From Trichomonas vaginalis G3 (Eukaryota; Parabasalia; Trichomonadida; Trichomonadidae): a DNA stretch of 64,000 nucleotides. Position numbers and translations under genes: made by a program. A model generated the notes under the pieces. That model was not told where the DNA came from, ran no database searches, and saw only the letters and a list, made by a program, of their open reading frames with translations. Where the stretch lies: assembly GCF_026262505.1 (NCBI RefSeq), contig NC_067204.1, forward strand, positions 23,405,300 to 23,469,299, in the 5' to 3' direction. Of this stretch, positions 23,241-32,332 are shown one piece after another. Numbering within the stretch: position 1 is the stretch's first letter; the number at the start of each line of letters is the position of its first letter.

Positions 23241-23559
23241 TAGTTTCGCCTATTAATAAAGATTCTATTTTAACTATTCTTTTTTTTTAATTCTGATGAA
23301 TTCTGTATAAGTTGCCAGAAAAAATATGCTTTCATATTAACAATTTTCCACATTTCAACTAGATAAAAAATCATCAATATTATTTAAAGTAGAATGAGAG
23401 TTGATAATCAATTTTAACAACTCTTACAAGTTTGTAAAGATATAATTTTATTCATTGATAATAGAATGCAGATAATCCAAATTCGTTATTATCAAAATAA
23501 GAAATTTATTATATTCGTAGTAAAAATATAAGTTTTTAGTAAGATTGAACATGAATACT
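23241..23559. other. Convergent intergenic region
   Basis: Lies between the 3' ends of the membrane gene (+) and H2B (-). It contains an AATAAAG at 23257-23263 after the first gene. No other gene is seen. Confidence 0.6.
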
Positions 23560-23949
23560 TTACTCAGCGTTGAACTTAGCGACAGCCTTGCCACCTTCAG
23601 AAACGGCGTGCTTGGCAAGATCGCCTGGAAGAACAAGACGAACGGCTGTTTGAACTTCGCGGGAACCGAGTGTGTTACGTTCGTTCATATCGACAAGGCG
23701 GGCACCTTCCTGGGCGATACGCTCGAAGATATCTGTAACGAAGGAGTTCATGACCATCATAGCCTTGTTGGAGATACCGATATCTGGGTGGACCTGCTTA
23801 AGAACCTTGAAGATGTAGGATGAGAATGTCTCAGCACGCTTCTTGTGGCGGAGCTTCTTATCTTGCTTGGCGGCGTTAGCGGCATCAACTCCCTCGACGG
23901 CTGGCTTCTTCTCAGTTGGTGTCTTAGATGCTGGCTTCTTGGAAGACAT
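23560..23949 (-). CDS. H2B: Histone H2B
   Basis: A 129-residue core histone. The N-terminal tail is rich in Lys, Pro and Ala, followed by the histone fold ([47 protein letters not shown]). The penultimate lysine region AVAKF keeps the position of the ubiquitinated lysine of other eukaryotes. The gene is head-to-head with H2A across 144 bp, the common arrangement for stoichiometric supply. Its stop is TAA followed by A, making the UAAA that serves as the poly(A) signal in trichomonads. Codon use is strongly GC-biased at third positions compared with neighbours, as in highly expressed genes. Confidence 0.97.
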   Translation of the reverse strand: MSSKKPASKTPTEKKPAVEGVDAANAAKQDKKLRHKKRAETFSSYIFKVLKQVHPDIGISNKAMMVMNSFVTDIFERIAQEGARLVDMNERNTLGSREVQTAVRLVLPGDLAKHAVSEGGKAVAKFNAE

Positions 23950-24093
23950 ATTGAACTAATGAAGTAAAAATTACCCCGCCAAAAAATTGAGTGAATGGCG
24001 GGATGCCATATTAAGTCCAAATTTTTTGAAAGAAAAATTGAGACACAGTCATTGAAATTATGGCGCCAAAAAATTGAGAATCATTAATTTATA
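23950..24093. promoter_or_regulatory. Bidirectional H2B/H2A promoter with Inr and E2F-like sites
   Basis: Inr TCATTA lies on + at 24081-24086 and on - at 23957-23962, both within about 13 bases of the start codons. A 15-base motif, CGCCAAAAAATTGAG, occurs twice in the same orientation (23977-23991 and 24064-24078). On the reverse strand it reads TTTTTTGGCG, and the second copy extends to TTTGGCGC, a match to the E2F consensus. A further GGCGGG lies at 23997-24002. This suggests cell-cycle control of both histones. Confidence 0.75.
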
Positions 24094-24513
24094 ATGCCAG
24101 CCAAGAAAGGTGTTAAGAAGACAGCAACAAAGACAGCCGTCGATGGTGAACGCCAACATCCAAAGACACGTTCATCCCGTGCCGGTCTTCAGTTCCCTGT
24201 CGGCCGTCTTCACAGATTCCTCCGTGAAGGCCGTTATGGTGAGCGTGTCGGTGCTGGTGCTCCAGTTTTCATGGCCGCTGTTCTTGAGTATCTTACTGTC
24301 GAAGTTCTCGAACTTGCCGGTAACGCTGCTCGTGATAACAAGAAGACACGTATTTCTCCACGCCACATCATGCTTGCCATTCGTAACGATGAAGAATTGA
24401 ACCAACTCCTCTCCAACATTACAATCGCATCCGCTGGTGTCGTTCCACACATCCACAAGGTCCTTCTTGGCAATCCAAAGAAGGGAAAGGATGCCTCCCA
24501 GACACAGGAGTAA
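24094..24513 (+). CDS. H2A: Histone H2A with SQ/TQ tail
   Basis: A 139-residue canonical H2A: the AGLQFPVGR core start, the acidic patch around NDEELNQLL, and the GNAARDNKK loop. The C terminus ends DASQTQE, with SQ at residues 135-136 and TQ at 137-138. H2A.X proteins carry an SQ close to the end that damage kinases phosphorylate; here the spacing differs from the classic SQ-E/D-hydrophobic end. The gene shares a promoter with H2B. Codon use is GC-rich at third positions, indicating high expression. Confidence 0.97.
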   Translation: MPAKKGVKKTATKTAVDGERQHPKTRSSRAGLQFPVGRLHRFLREGRYGERVGAGAPVFMAAVLEYLTVEVLELAGNAARDNKKTRISPRHIMLAIRNDEELNQLLSNITIASAGVVPHIHKVLLGNPKKGKDASQTQE

Positions 24514-24794
24514 GCTAATTTTCATATTGTCATTCATTTTAAACAGGAAAACTTTAAATCTTCATACTTTTTTATACAATCAGCTTAGTTATTAATTTAA
24601 CTGAAGCAGATTATAAGTGTTTTAGATACATTTTTAAGAAAGAAACTTACAAATAGGATATAGTTGTAGATTGACTTTGAAATAATAAATCAAATTTTAG
24701 AATCAAAGGGATTCAAATAGGAAATAGAAGATCAAATTCAACTTTGAATATTTACAATATAAGACAAAATAAATAATAATAAAAATAAAAAAAG
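24514..24794. other. Intergenic region between H2A and the coiled-coil gene
   Basis: AT-rich 3' flanks of two convergent genes; no further feature is seen. Confidence 0.6.
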
Positions 24795-27700
24795 TTAATT
24801 AGCATTCAAAACAAGTTGTGCGACGGCGTCATCTGTTGACTGTCTTCCGGAAGCTCCGACCATTCTTCTAATAGCAGCATCTGATCTCTGCAATTTTCCG
24901 AGTTCCTCTTTAACCTTTCCAATGAGAGATCTGAAAGAATGTTCATCAATAGCTTCAGAAGCGTTGAAGAACTGTCTGAGTTCATCAGCAGCGTAAGCGA
25001 GAATTCTTCTCTTCTCAGATTCCCATTTCATTCTATGCTCGCTTAATTTGGCTGTGAACTGAGCTTCAGCGTTCATTGTTGCACTTCTTAGTGCTGATTC
25101 ACTGATCTTCTTTTCTCTTTCACTTTCTTCTTCTTTAGCTTTAATTTCTTTCTCGAGTCTGCTTATTTCGCGCTTGAGTTGGTTAACTTCCAATTTAGTG
25201 TCTTTGTGCTGTTTCTCTCTCTTATTCGATTGCTGTGTTAAAACATTTACATCAGCACGGAATTTATCGCATTGTTGCTTCATTTCAGCGATTGTTCTTT
25301 CATAAGATTCTATTAATTGTTTCTTCTCTAAAGCTGATATTTCAGTGACTTTTCTATGCGAAATATCTGTCTGTTGTTTGAGCATTGCGTACTCACTGTC
25401 TTTTTCATTGATTGCCTGTTTCTGGGTCTGAATAACTCTGCATTGTTTCTGCATTTTTGCATCTGCTTCTGTAATTGTTGCATTTGCTTTTTGTAATTCT
25501 GTTGTCAAATGCTCAATTGTTTGTTCATAATCTTGTTTCATGGAAATAATGATTTGTGTGTTGTTCTTCTTCGTTTCTTCTTCATTGTTCTTCATCAGTT
25601 TTGAAACAGTGTCAATTTTTTTTTCTAAATCTGAAACAGCTCTTCTGAGATCAGCATTTTCTGCTTTGAGTTTCTTTGCTAATATAGAATATTCTTTGTT
25701 TTGTGCAGAAACAGCTTCTAAATTCTGATTTGCTCTGGAAAGATCTGATGAAAGTTTTTCTACGTCATTCTTGTATTGGCTTTGAAGATTGGACAATTCC
25801 TGTTTGACTTCCTTGGCTCTCTTGTTGCGTTTTTCACTGATTGAGAGCTGTTGGTCAATTTGAGATCTGATGGAATTTAATTTAGTGAAAATATCATTGC
25901 TATCTGTGATTCCAAATGTTCCAGCAATACCATCGATGATGGATTGAAGAGTTTCCTTGGATCTGGTCAATTCTGTTATCTGTGTTCTGAGATATGTAAC
26001 ACGATTTACAAGAGAAGTAGAAACTTCATGGTATTGCAGGAATTCATCGAAGTTTGTGGCTTGGTCGTTTAAGGCGATAGATATTGAAGTAACAAAATCT
26101 GAAAGATATGTGTAAATCTTTTGATTTTGAGTATTCGTTTCTTCTGCTGAGTGATTGATACCTTCAATAATCTTTGTGTAGTAGTTTATAATAGATTTGA
26201 AGCATTGTTGAAGCTTGGAAACAGCATGAAGAGCATTGTTAGAAGCAATTCTTTGAATTCTTGCCTGAAGAGTTGCATCTCCATCAGGAATCTGCCATGA
26301 AGAAGGTGGTAATATATCTTCTTCTGTTAATGGAACGTTCTGTGAAAGTTTCTGCCTTGAATCTTGTAAATCGTATTGTAATTTAGATATTTGCTCAAAC
26401 AAGACCTTCTTTTCAGCTTTAATCTTCTCAAGTTCTGTCTTAGCTTCACGTTCGCCTTGTAAAGCCTTTTCGATTTCTAGTTGAATTTCGAAAATCTTCT
26501 TTTCAAGACATTTATTAGTATCTTCCAACTGGAGAATTTGAGCTTGTTGCTTTTTCTCTTCTTTACGACGCTTCATTTCTTCTTTCTTATCATCTTGAAT
26601 ATCTCTGTTACGCATTGCTTCTCTAATTGTTTCTATTTCTTGTAATGCTTGGTTATGAGCAACCTTTAATGCCTGTAATTCGTTATTCTCTGTTTCTTTG
26701 GATACCTTTGACATCATAACTTCTCGTTCTGCAGCGTCAAGAGAATGCTGTAATTCATCATTGGCCTTAGTTAATGAAGCAACTTTGGCGGTAAGCTCTT
26801 CAATTCTAGAATTTAATTGCTCAGATAAGAAAGATTCTTCACAATTACTATTATCTTTCTTTTGCTGAGTTTGAACTTGTTTAGGCTGTGGTTCTGATTC
26901 AAGTTTAACCTTTAATGTAAGCTTTTCTTCTTTAATTTTAGAAATTTCGGACTTTTGAGAAGAAATTTCATCTCGTTGCCTTGATATCTCTTCCTTCAAC
27001 TTTGCACTATCATCTTTGAGTAATTGAAGTTTAGATTCAAGAACTTGGATCTTATGATTTTTATCTGCAGCGCTAAGCTCATTTTCTTCTTTGATTTGAG
27101 CAATAGTAGAGTTTAATTCGTTAATTTCTCTCTGATGCTGGTAGTTAAGATTATCAATTTGCTTATCTTTTTGATTAATATTTTCACAAAGTTCATTTAT
27201 CTTTGCAGCAGCGGCCTTTAACTGAGCCTTAAGCTTTCTAGCTTTCTTATCAGATGCTTGGAGTTGCTGTTCAAGCGCGACTTGTGTGAAATCGCGTTTT
27301 GGAGATTCTTGAGTCGTAATTGTAGTTTTAGTTTCTGGAGCAATTTCATTTTCAAGTATATCGCATAATTCATCAAACGAAGATATTTGGCGATTGAAAT
27401 AATGTTGAGAATGAATAACGGCTTTATCAATTTTTCCAACAAGGGTCTTTTGGGCTATTTCATCCTGATCCTTTTGAGCCTGAAGTTTCTGATTTTCAGC
27501 AAAGAGTTTATCAATTTGCTGCTGGAATGATTTCTTAACTTTTGTTAATTCTTTTTGCATACTGTTGTAATCAGATTGCCTTTGTAACGAATTTCGCTGT
27601 TGTTCATCTTGAAGCTGCTTAGTAGCTTCATTTTGTGCTCTTATGCTAATTTCTAGGCGATTTGCTAAATCTTCTTTCTTCGATTTTTCGTCTATTAACT

Positions 27701-27929
27701 GAACTTTAAGTTCTTCTATTTGCTTATATAATTCTTTTGACTTTGCTGATAGTTGTACAGCTTGTTCAAACTGAGCGCGGAGAACGTTTAATTGTTTAAT
27801 TAAAGCAACGTTATCTTCTTGAAGCTGATCGCCTCGGATTTCAGCAAGCAAATGTTCATCTGTAACTGAGTCGTTCGTTGTCATCGTTGAAACTGTTGTG
27901 TCAGGCGCTTCCGACGAAGACTCGAACAT
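24795..27929 (-). CDS. Long coiled-coil protein, 1044 aa
   Basis: Almost the whole protein is predicted coiled coil: dense Glu, Lys, Gln and Leu with heptad spacing, interrupted near the middle (roughly residues 540-690) by a less regular segment with Trp and Pro (PPSSWQIPDGD). The N terminus is short, acidic and Ser/Thr-rich. The start is placed at the ATG giving MFESSSEAP, because the ten codons before it begin with TTG. The composition fits a golgin, centrosomal or cytoskeletal tether, but nothing identifies a family. An E2F-like GGCGGG site lies about 115 bases upstream. Confidence 0.88.
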   Translation of the reverse strand: MFESSSEAPDTTVSTMTTNDSVTDEHLLAEIRGDQLQEDNVALIKQLNVLRAQFEQAVQLSAKSKELYKQIEELKVQLIDEKSKKEDLANRLEISIRAQNEATKQLQDEQQRNSLQRQSDYNSMQKELTKVKKSFQQQIDKLFAENQKLQAQKDQDEIAQKTLVGKIDKAVIHSQHYFNRQISSFDELCDILENEIAPETKTTITTQESPKRDFTQVALEQQLQASDKKARKLKAQLKAAAAKINELCENINQKDKQIDNLNYQHQREINELNSTIAQIKEENELSAADKNHKIQVLESKLQLLKDDSAKLKEEISRQRDEISSQKSEISKIKEEKLTLKVKLESEPQPKQVQTQQKKDNSNCEESFLSEQLNSRIEELTAKVASLTKANDELQHSLDAAEREVMMSKVSKETENNELQALKVAHNQALQEIETIREAMRNRDIQDDKKEEMKRRKEEKKQQAQILQLEDTNKCLEKKIFEIQLEIEKALQGEREAKTELEKIKAEKKVLFEQISKLQYDLQDSRQKLSQNVPLTEEDILPPSSWQIPDGDATLQARIQRIASNNALHAVSKLQQCFKSIINYYTKIIEGINHSAEETNTQNQKIYTYLSDFVTSISIALNDQATNFDEFLQYHEVSTSLVNRVTYLRTQITELTRSKETLQSIIDGIAGTFGITDSNDIFTKLNSIRSQIDQQLSISEKRNKRAKEVKQELSNLQSQYKNDVEKLSSDLSRANQNLEAVSAQNKEYSILAKKLKAENADLRRAVSDLEKKIDTVSKLMKNNEEETKKNNTQIIISMKQDYEQTIEHLTTELQKANATITEADAKMQKQCRVIQTQKQAINEKDSEYAMLKQQTDISHRKVTEISALEKKQLIESYERTIAEMKQQCDKFRADVNVLTQQSNKREKQHKDTKLEVNQLKREISRLEKEIKAKEEESEREKKISESALRSATMNAEAQFTAKLSEHRMKWESEKRRILAYAADELRQFFNASEAIDEHSFRSLIGKVKEELGKLQRSDAAIRRMVGASGRQSTDDAVAQLVLNAN

Positions 27930-28507
27930 TGTATATTTGTAAACGGTATTTTTGAGCAATTGATTTTTATCTAAGTTTTCTCATTTGACTTCACAACTAA
28001 GCAGGAAATATCAGAAATTACTCAAATCCTGATCAGATGATTTGCCCGCCAAATGGAATCAAAATTTTACTTAGGAAAAGGAAACTAACATTACGAAACA
28101 TCATAGAACTAGCAGTCAAAATTAAATTACAATATCATAGCTTTTAGTTGATCAATCAATATATTGGAAATGTCGACCAAATGAATTGATCTATTGTTAC
28201 ATTGAGAATACATTAACTTATAACCATATAATAAATTCTATACATTGATATGCTATAACCTAAGAATTTGAAAAAAAAATTATAAAAATTTGATATTTTA
28301 GTGTTTATATTAGCACGGTAAACTACTAAGTATTATTACATCAAAAATATATGAAGATCTTAGACCAATCTTACTTCTTTATACTTATTCTTGAAAGTAT
28401 GTCTTGTGAGAAATGCCAGAAATCCGAGTTTACAAATGTCAATTTTTATGATTTGGGAATCAGGGACTCAGATTTTTTGCACCATAAAAAGTGACAAAAC
28501 AAAGGCC
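27930..28507. promoter_or_regulatory. Divergent intergenic region with E2F-like site
   Basis: Lies between the starts of the coiled-coil gene (-) and eIF3h (+). CCCGCCAAA at 28045-28053 reads TTTGGCGGG on the coiled-coil gene strand and is flanked by TTTG, giving a near-palindromic E2F-like site similar to that in the histone promoter. No clear Inr was found for either gene. The rest is AT-rich without features. Confidence 0.5.
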
Positions 28508-29497
28508 ATGGAAAACAAGACACCGGATTCTATTACAATTTCACCAAGAGCAATCTTTGAAATCATCAAAGACATTCAATCAGGCCGCAGTGGTTCTGAT
28601 GCTCAAGGATATCTCTACGGTCTTCCAGAAAATCCAATTGAAGTCACATCCGCTTTCCCAGCATATTCTTTGAAGGCAGAGCCATCAGAAACAGCCGATG
28701 ATATAGTCAAAGAGGAATACAGGAATTCAATCAAAAACTTCCAAAAAACACATTTGGAAGAACTCAAAGCTTTAAACTGCGATTATGAACACGTCGGACG
28801 CTACACATCACGTAACGTTGGTGGTCGTATTCACTTCCGTGATTTGAACCGCCAATGGGAAGAACAAGTTGAAACATCATCAGATCTTTTCACACTTGTC
28901 GTTACAATTAACGGTTCATCACTCAGCACAAGAGCCTTCCGTGTTTCAGAGGAAGCCTGCGAGTTCATGAAAGAACACGACATCAACGAAATCGGATATA
29001 TCGATCCAGTTTTCTTCTACGACAGATTTGTCCAAGAATTACAGGTCACGTTCGCTTTGACAAAGCTTGATGAGGCTCTTATTCAAGAAATGCTTAGCCG
29101 CTTCAACCTCATTTCTGATGTCTTCATTCTCCGTGATATGAATGCTATGCAAGATCAGATGATTCAGATTTACGATTCTCTTGATAAGATTAAAGACGAA
29201 GTCACCAAAGCTACAGCTGATAAGTTCAAGATTGAAGAAAACCGTGCTGCAAGAAAGCAATGGGTTGACGAAAGAAAGGAAAAGAATCTCAGCCGTATCG
29301 CCCACAAGTTAGAACCACTTCCACTCGAAGATGTTGATAAGGAAATTCCTAAGCTCGATCAGTCAAGAAAACGTGATGCTATTGACAATATTTACGATTT
29401 CAAGGCTCGTGCTGATGCTATCTTAGCAGAGCTTAAGGATGAAGAGAAGAAGATCGATACACTTAGCTCACTATCCGCTCAGACTGAAAAGAAATAA
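28508..29497 (+). CDS. eIF3h: Translation initiation factor eIF3 subunit H (MPN domain)
   Basis: A 329-residue protein with an N-terminal MPN-type domain (roughly residues 10-150), including AQGYLYGL and IEVTSAFPA, which match the eIF3h pattern of an inactive MPN fold without a metalloprotease JAMM motif. A C-terminal helical region follows. It would be part of the eIF3 scaffold that loads mRNA on the 40S subunit. The start at MENKTPDS is chosen because it begins the conserved domain; the longer frame back to 28391 starts at TTG and looks non-conserved. The stop is followed to form TAAA, the trichomonad poly(A) signal. Other MPN proteins (eIF3f, Rpn8) are possible but fit less well. Confidence 0.8.
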   Translation: MENKTPDSITISPRAIFEIIKDIQSGRSGSDAQGYLYGLPENPIEVTSAFPAYSLKAEPSETADDIVKEEYRNSIKNFQKTHLEELKALNCDYEHVGRYTSRNVGGRIHFRDLNRQWEEQVETSSDLFTLVVTINGSSLSTRAFRVSEEACEFMKEHDINEIGYIDPVFFYDRFVQELQVTFALTKLDEALIQEMLSRFNLISDVFILRDMNAMQDQMIQIYDSLDKIKDEVTKATADKFKIEENRAARKQWVDERKEKNLSRIAHKLEPLPLEDVDKEIPKLDQSRKRDAIDNIYDFKARADAILAELKDEEKKIDTLSSLSAQTEKK

Positions 29498-29677
29498 ATT
29501 TATTACCCAATAAAGCTGATAAATATTTTTAATATTATAATTCATTTACATTTAAGCTTTTTTTTGTCTTCAATATTTTTTTTTTGAATTCAAGAGAAAT
29601 CTATTTCTAAAATCTATCCTAAAATTATTAATTCAGAGCAAATTGGATTAGAACAAAATTTTGAGTTTTATTCAAAA

Positions 29678-29683
29678 TTTGTT
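29678..29683. repeat. Target-site duplication of element B, left
   Basis: TTTGTT directly before the AGTAGTA start of B, repeated at 46701-46706 after its TACTACT end. Six bases and an AG start are the known Maverick signature. Confidence 0.88.
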
Positions 29684-29887
29684 AGTAGTAGGATATGACG
29701 GGTTTAGTGACTTTTTTTGTTACATCTATATATAGACGATGCATTAAAATATATTTATTTATAAATCATTAAAAAATTAACATTAATTTTAAAATAATTT
29801 ATTTTTTTTATCTTTTATAAAAGAAGCTATATATAGATGATGTTAGATATTCCGCGATTAATTAAACATTGTTTAAATCCTGAATGG
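29684..29887. repeat. Element B left terminal inverted repeat
   Basis: Begins AGTAGTA and shares GACGGGTTT and GTGACTTTTTTTGT with the right end. It runs through CTATATATAG into the start of the terminal-repeat gene. The match with the right end stops after the codons for LNPEW. Confidence 0.85.
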
Positions 29888-30151
29888 GTTAAACTTCAAT
29901 TTAAAAATGAAGACTGTGAATTATTAAATGAATATGAAAGCCAAAATAAGCTAATGAGGTATAAATATAATGATAAAGAATATTTAATTTCATGGAATCA
30001 ATGGAGTCATAATCAAAGACCTCATAAACGAGAAGAAGAAATTGAAAATAATGAAATGGAAATCATTGATGACATTAAAGAGGATGGAATTCATATAAAA
30101 ATAAGAAGTCTGTTTGACCTTAAGAATGATTTATATATAAAAATAAAATAA
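29837..30151 (+). pseudogene. Element B terminal-repeat gene
   Basis: Counterpart of 18160-18750 in A, with the same LNPEW and EDCELL features. The first codons lie in the terminal repeat. The copy is broken relative to A. Confidence 0.6.
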
Positions 30152-30289
30152 ACTTTAAAAATTCATGTCTTACGAAAAATTAAAACTTAGTTATGTTTAT
30201 TATTTTATTTTTTTATTTTGTATGAAATGAGCGTCAAAACTAACAACGTTAAAAAATTAGGATTCACAAACGGGGAAATAAAGGATATA

Positions 30290-31237
30290 TTGTTGCATGC
30301 TAAGTTCGGTCAACGATAGAAATTGAGTGGAAATTAATCGTCGAGGAAGTACGATTATGTAAAGTAAAAAATGTTGTGGGATTTTTAATATTATATATTA
30401 TTTTATAATAAAAATTTTTTGAGTCATTTTAAGAAGCACATATAATTTTTTGAATTTAAAAATTAAAGTAGTGTCAAACAAATTTATCACTTAATTTAAT
30501 ACTCAGATTTCTTAAAATTAATGAAAAAAGGTTTTCTGAGAACTTTTGAGAATGGTTTTCAAATTCCATTATTGAAAATATATAGGTATTGTATGAAATT
30601 CAAACTCTATATTTATTAAAATTCTAAATTTTTAATAAAATAACTTTTCAGAGGATATGATTTTGAATGGTTGATTAATAAGTATAAAAATGTCTACGAT
30701 TTTAAGGAGGGAATTGTTCCTTATGAGATATACATCATAACTATATACCTCATAAGGAACAATTCCCTCTTGATAGCTGGGAAACTTTCTCTGAATAACT
30801 TATCATTTGGAGAAAGTTTCCCAGCTATCTATTAGAAACTAAAGGCTGTGAGGCACTAATATATAATCAGTGCCTCATAGCCTTTAGTTTCTTATTAAAA
30901 ACGAGAAAACTTGTTCGAAATGATAAACAATTTCGAACAAGTTTTCTCCTTTTAAGGAGGGAATTGTTCCTTATGAGGTATACATCATAACTATATACCT
31001 CATAAGGAACAATTCCCTCTTGATATCCTGGATATTTTTGAATATATTTTTTTAATTAAAGTTCTCAAAAGTATTATCAAAAGTGATTTTTTAAAAATAT
31101 CTCCAATTAATTAACTAATTAAAAGTATTATATTTTTAAAATTAAATAGTTTTTCAATTTTTTTGAAGGAATTGAGATACTTCCCACGACAATAAAATTG
31201 AGAGGTTTACATTATGACTGATCTTAGCATGCAACAA
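30290..31237. mobile_element. Mariner-like non-autonomous element with hairpin array
   Basis: Perfect 15-bp terminal inverted repeats (TTGTTGCATGCTAAG) are flanked on both sides by TA (30288-30289 and 31238-31239). The matching uninterrupted site in element A has a single TA, which proves the insertion and its exact ends. Weaker inverted similarity continues about 65 bp inward. There is no coding frame. The centre contains five consecutive hairpins. The TA target and terminal repeats place it with Tc1/mariner elements mobilised in trans. Confidence 0.9.
30707..31019. repeat. Array of five stem-loops
   Basis: Five adjacent near-perfect inverted repeats: H1 30707-30769, H2 30772-30829, H3 30834-30892, H4 30903-30948, H5 30957-31019. 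Stems are about 19-26 bp and loops about 8-18 bases. H1 and H5 share one sequence (GAGGGAATTGTTCCTTATGA start) and bracket H2-H4, whose stems are all different. H3 has one G-T pair, H1 one mismatch, and H2, H4 and H5 are perfect. Symmetry is far beyond chance for AT-rich DNA. Function is unknown. Confidence 0.95.
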
Positions 31238-32332
31238 TATTAGAGGAGGTGGGTTATGAAGTTGATAAATATTATTTAAGAAATTGTCAAAAATTTGCCG
31301 AGTTATTAAATGATTTAGATTATGATGGAAAAATGAATAAAGATGATGTTATAAATTTCTTATATCCCACATCTGAAGAAGAAAAACCTAAAGAACCTGA
31401 TGTTTTCCCCGAATATTATGAAGAACGGATTAAAGATGATGAATACAATGAAATTGAAAGACTGGAAAAAATAAGAGATGAAATAGATGAAAAAATTAAG
31501 GAATTAAGAGAAGTTGAAAAATATAATGAAAATGAAGTAGAGGGTTTAATGAATATCCCAGCTTCAGAATCAGAAGTACAGAAATCTCATGAAGAAAGAT
31601 ATAAAAATTATGTCTCAGAATCAACACAAAATTTATTAGATGGTGAAATAGACGAAACACTTTCAGAAGAAGGTACTAAATTTATACGTAAACATAAGTT
31701 ACAATTTATTGATAATGAAGAATACCCCTGTATCCTACTTTCACCACCTTTAGATTCCGAAAAATTCAAAAAAGCTCTTAAAAACGTGACATATGCAACT
31801 AATACGATTAAGAAAGAAGATCATGATATTTACACAAATTATTATTTAAATAAATGCACGGGTGTTGATAAAGTTTTTGGTTTATTAGATAAAATATCAA
31901 AAGAAACCATTGGAACATATAAAATTTTATGTGATTGTGGTTTCATTGTTGAAGATACTAATAATGTTTCATATGAAAGAACAGCACCGAAGGAAGATGA
32001 AGTGGAAAGGTCTATACCATTCGTTATTAAGAATATAAAAGATATGAAAACGTATAAGCATTATATTTATTCATTTATTTCAGAAAAAATGGAAGCAACC
32101 CATAAAACATCTTCTCATCATTTTATAGCTATTCATACATTCCTTTTCAAAGTTGTGAAATTAAATAAGACAGGAATTAGATTTAATGTATCAGGGTACG
32201 CATTCTTGAGTAAATTAAAATGTATTCGTCACGTCGCGGATGATAAAAATTTATGTGTTCTTAATTCATTTTATGGGCTTTAAAAAATAAACTTTATTTT
32301 TATTTATTTTTTAATTTTTTATTCTTACATAA

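Larger units (their letters stand above)
30227..32283 (+). pseudogene. Element B EF-hand-like protein gene carrying a transposon
   Basis: The same family as 16988-18094 in A, nearly identical where they align, including the EF-hand-like loop at 31312-31347. A 948-bp mariner-like element lies within it (30290-31237). The position next to the polymerase is conserved. Confidence 0.72.

Noticed and set aside
24172-24537. Reverse-strand and alternative-frame proteins over the histone genes
   Set aside because: They overlap the well-supported histone frames and have no independent support.
27930-27959. Ten-codon extension of the coiled-coil protein
   Set aside because: It starts with TTG; the first ATG is at 27927-27929 on the reverse strand.
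28391-28507. N-terminal extension of eIF3h
   Set aside because: It begins at TTG, has no domain similarity, and the conserved domain starts just after the ATG at 28508.
30707-31019. CRISPR-like array
   Set aside because: The units are individual hairpins with different stems and no constant direct repeat between spacers; only the first and last are alike, and it lies in a eukaryotic transposon.
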